A stretch of DNA of 6,384 nucleotides from Oscillospiraceae bacterium (GTDB lineage Bacteria > Bacillota_A > Clostridia > Oscillospirales > Oscillospiraceae). The stretch spans positions 1-6,384 of the forward strand of contig JAFYAB010000094.1 in assembly GCA_017540945.1 (NCBI GenBank), written 5' to 3'. Shown here one piece after another: positions 6,032-6,384 of this stretch. A program made the translations under genes and the position numbers. Below the pieces are notes generated by a model. It was given only the letters and a program-made list of their open reading frames with translations. It was not told the origin of the DNA and did not search any database. Position 1 is the stretch's first letter; the number at the start of each line of letters is the position of its first letter.

Positions 6032-6384
6032 ATGAACTATGCGGAAGAATCCCTGCGGCTCCATGAGAAATGGGGCGGCAAGATTGAAGTGATCTCCAAG
6101 GTCCCCGTGGCCACTAAGGAGAATCTGTCCCTGGCCTACACCCCGGGCGTGGCCCAGCCCTGCCTGGAGATCCAAAAGGATTATGACAAATCCTTCACCC
6201 TGACCCGGCGGCACAACTTAGTCGCTGTGGTCACCGACGGCACCGCCGTCCTGGGACTGGGGGACATCGGCCCCGAGGCAGGCATGCCCGTCATGGAGGG
6301 CAAATGCGCCCTGTTCAAGGCCTTCGGGGACGTTGACGCCTTCCCCATCTGCCTCCGCAGCAAGGACGTGGAGGAGATCGTCCG
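6032..6384 (+). CDS. Malic enzyme, NAD(P)-dependent (N-terminal part, cut by window edge)
   Basis: The first 117 complete codons of a short-type bacterial malic enzyme, which decarboxylates L-malate to pyruvate and CO2 while reducing NAD or NADP. The sequence shows HEKWGGKIEV (11-20), LAYTPGVAQPC (34-44) with the catalytic Tyr36, VVTDGTAVLGLGDIGPEAG (66-84), and MPVMEGKCALFKAFG (85-99) with the catalytic Lys91. Family members are about 390 aa or longer, so most of the protein, including the Rossmann cofactor domain, lies right of the window, and coenzyme choice cannot be judged. It starts 40 bases after the dehydrogenase stop with no terminator between, so it is probably co-transcribed. In this operon it would turn malate into pyruvate and supply reducing power for the fermentation of C4 acids. 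Confidence 0.88.
   Translation, partial: MNYAEESLRLHEKWGGKIEVISKVPVATKENLSLAYTPGVAQPCLEIQKDYDKSFTLTRRHNLVAVVTDGTAVLGLGDIGPEAGMPVMEGKCALFKAFGDVDAFPICLRSKDVEEIV

Overview
The window looks like chromosomal DNA of an anaerobic gut Firmicute, probably of the Oscillospiraceae/Flavonifractor type. This rests on codon use rich in C/G at third positions, strong AGGAGG ribosome binding sites, an oxygen-sensitive class I dehydratase operon, and accessory genes of the kind carried by Firmicute conjugative elements. The assignment is inference; there is no rRNA or marker gene here.

Three blocks of different origin are joined. (1) Bases 1-200 are AT-rich and carry no gene I can assign. They hold a rho-independent terminator (129-165) and four copies of the 10-mer TTATCCCGAA in alternating orientation, three of them packed into 164-200. 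(2) Bases 201 to about 2220 are a piece of an accessory module from a mobile element: the 3' part of a C5-cytosine DNA methyltransferase whose 5' half, including the catalytic Cys, is missing; an intact 343-aa Api92-like/DUF1281-type protein; and the first 20 or so codons of a third element gene. (3) From about 2220 to the right edge is a dicarboxylate catabolic operon: a DASS/SLC13-type anion transporter lacking its N-terminus, both subunits of L(+)-tartrate dehydratase (ttdA, ttdB), a D-malate/tartrate dehydrogenase of the DmlA/TtuC family, and the first 353 bases of a malic enzyme gene.

The metabolic block is coherent. Tartrate or a related C4 diacid enters through the DASS carrier. TtdAB dehydrates L-tartrate to oxaloacetate. 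The DmlA-like enzyme handles D-malate and/or other tartrate isomers. Malic enzyme decarboxylates L-malate to pyruvate with production of reduced NAD(P). A hairpin with a short T run between ttdB and the dehydrogenase gene may reduce transcription of the distal genes.

The points most worth a second look are the two joins. On the left, the methyltransferase frame begins with the Q of its PCQ motif directly after the last TTCGGGATAA repeat. On the right, the start of a mobile-element gene runs in frame into the transporter at about 2216-2224. The module is therefore broken at both ends. This is either real nested insertion/deletion, which would leave the tartrate transporter truncated and under foreign control, or an assembly chimera. 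I see no evidence of a new multi-gene system beyond this rearrangement.
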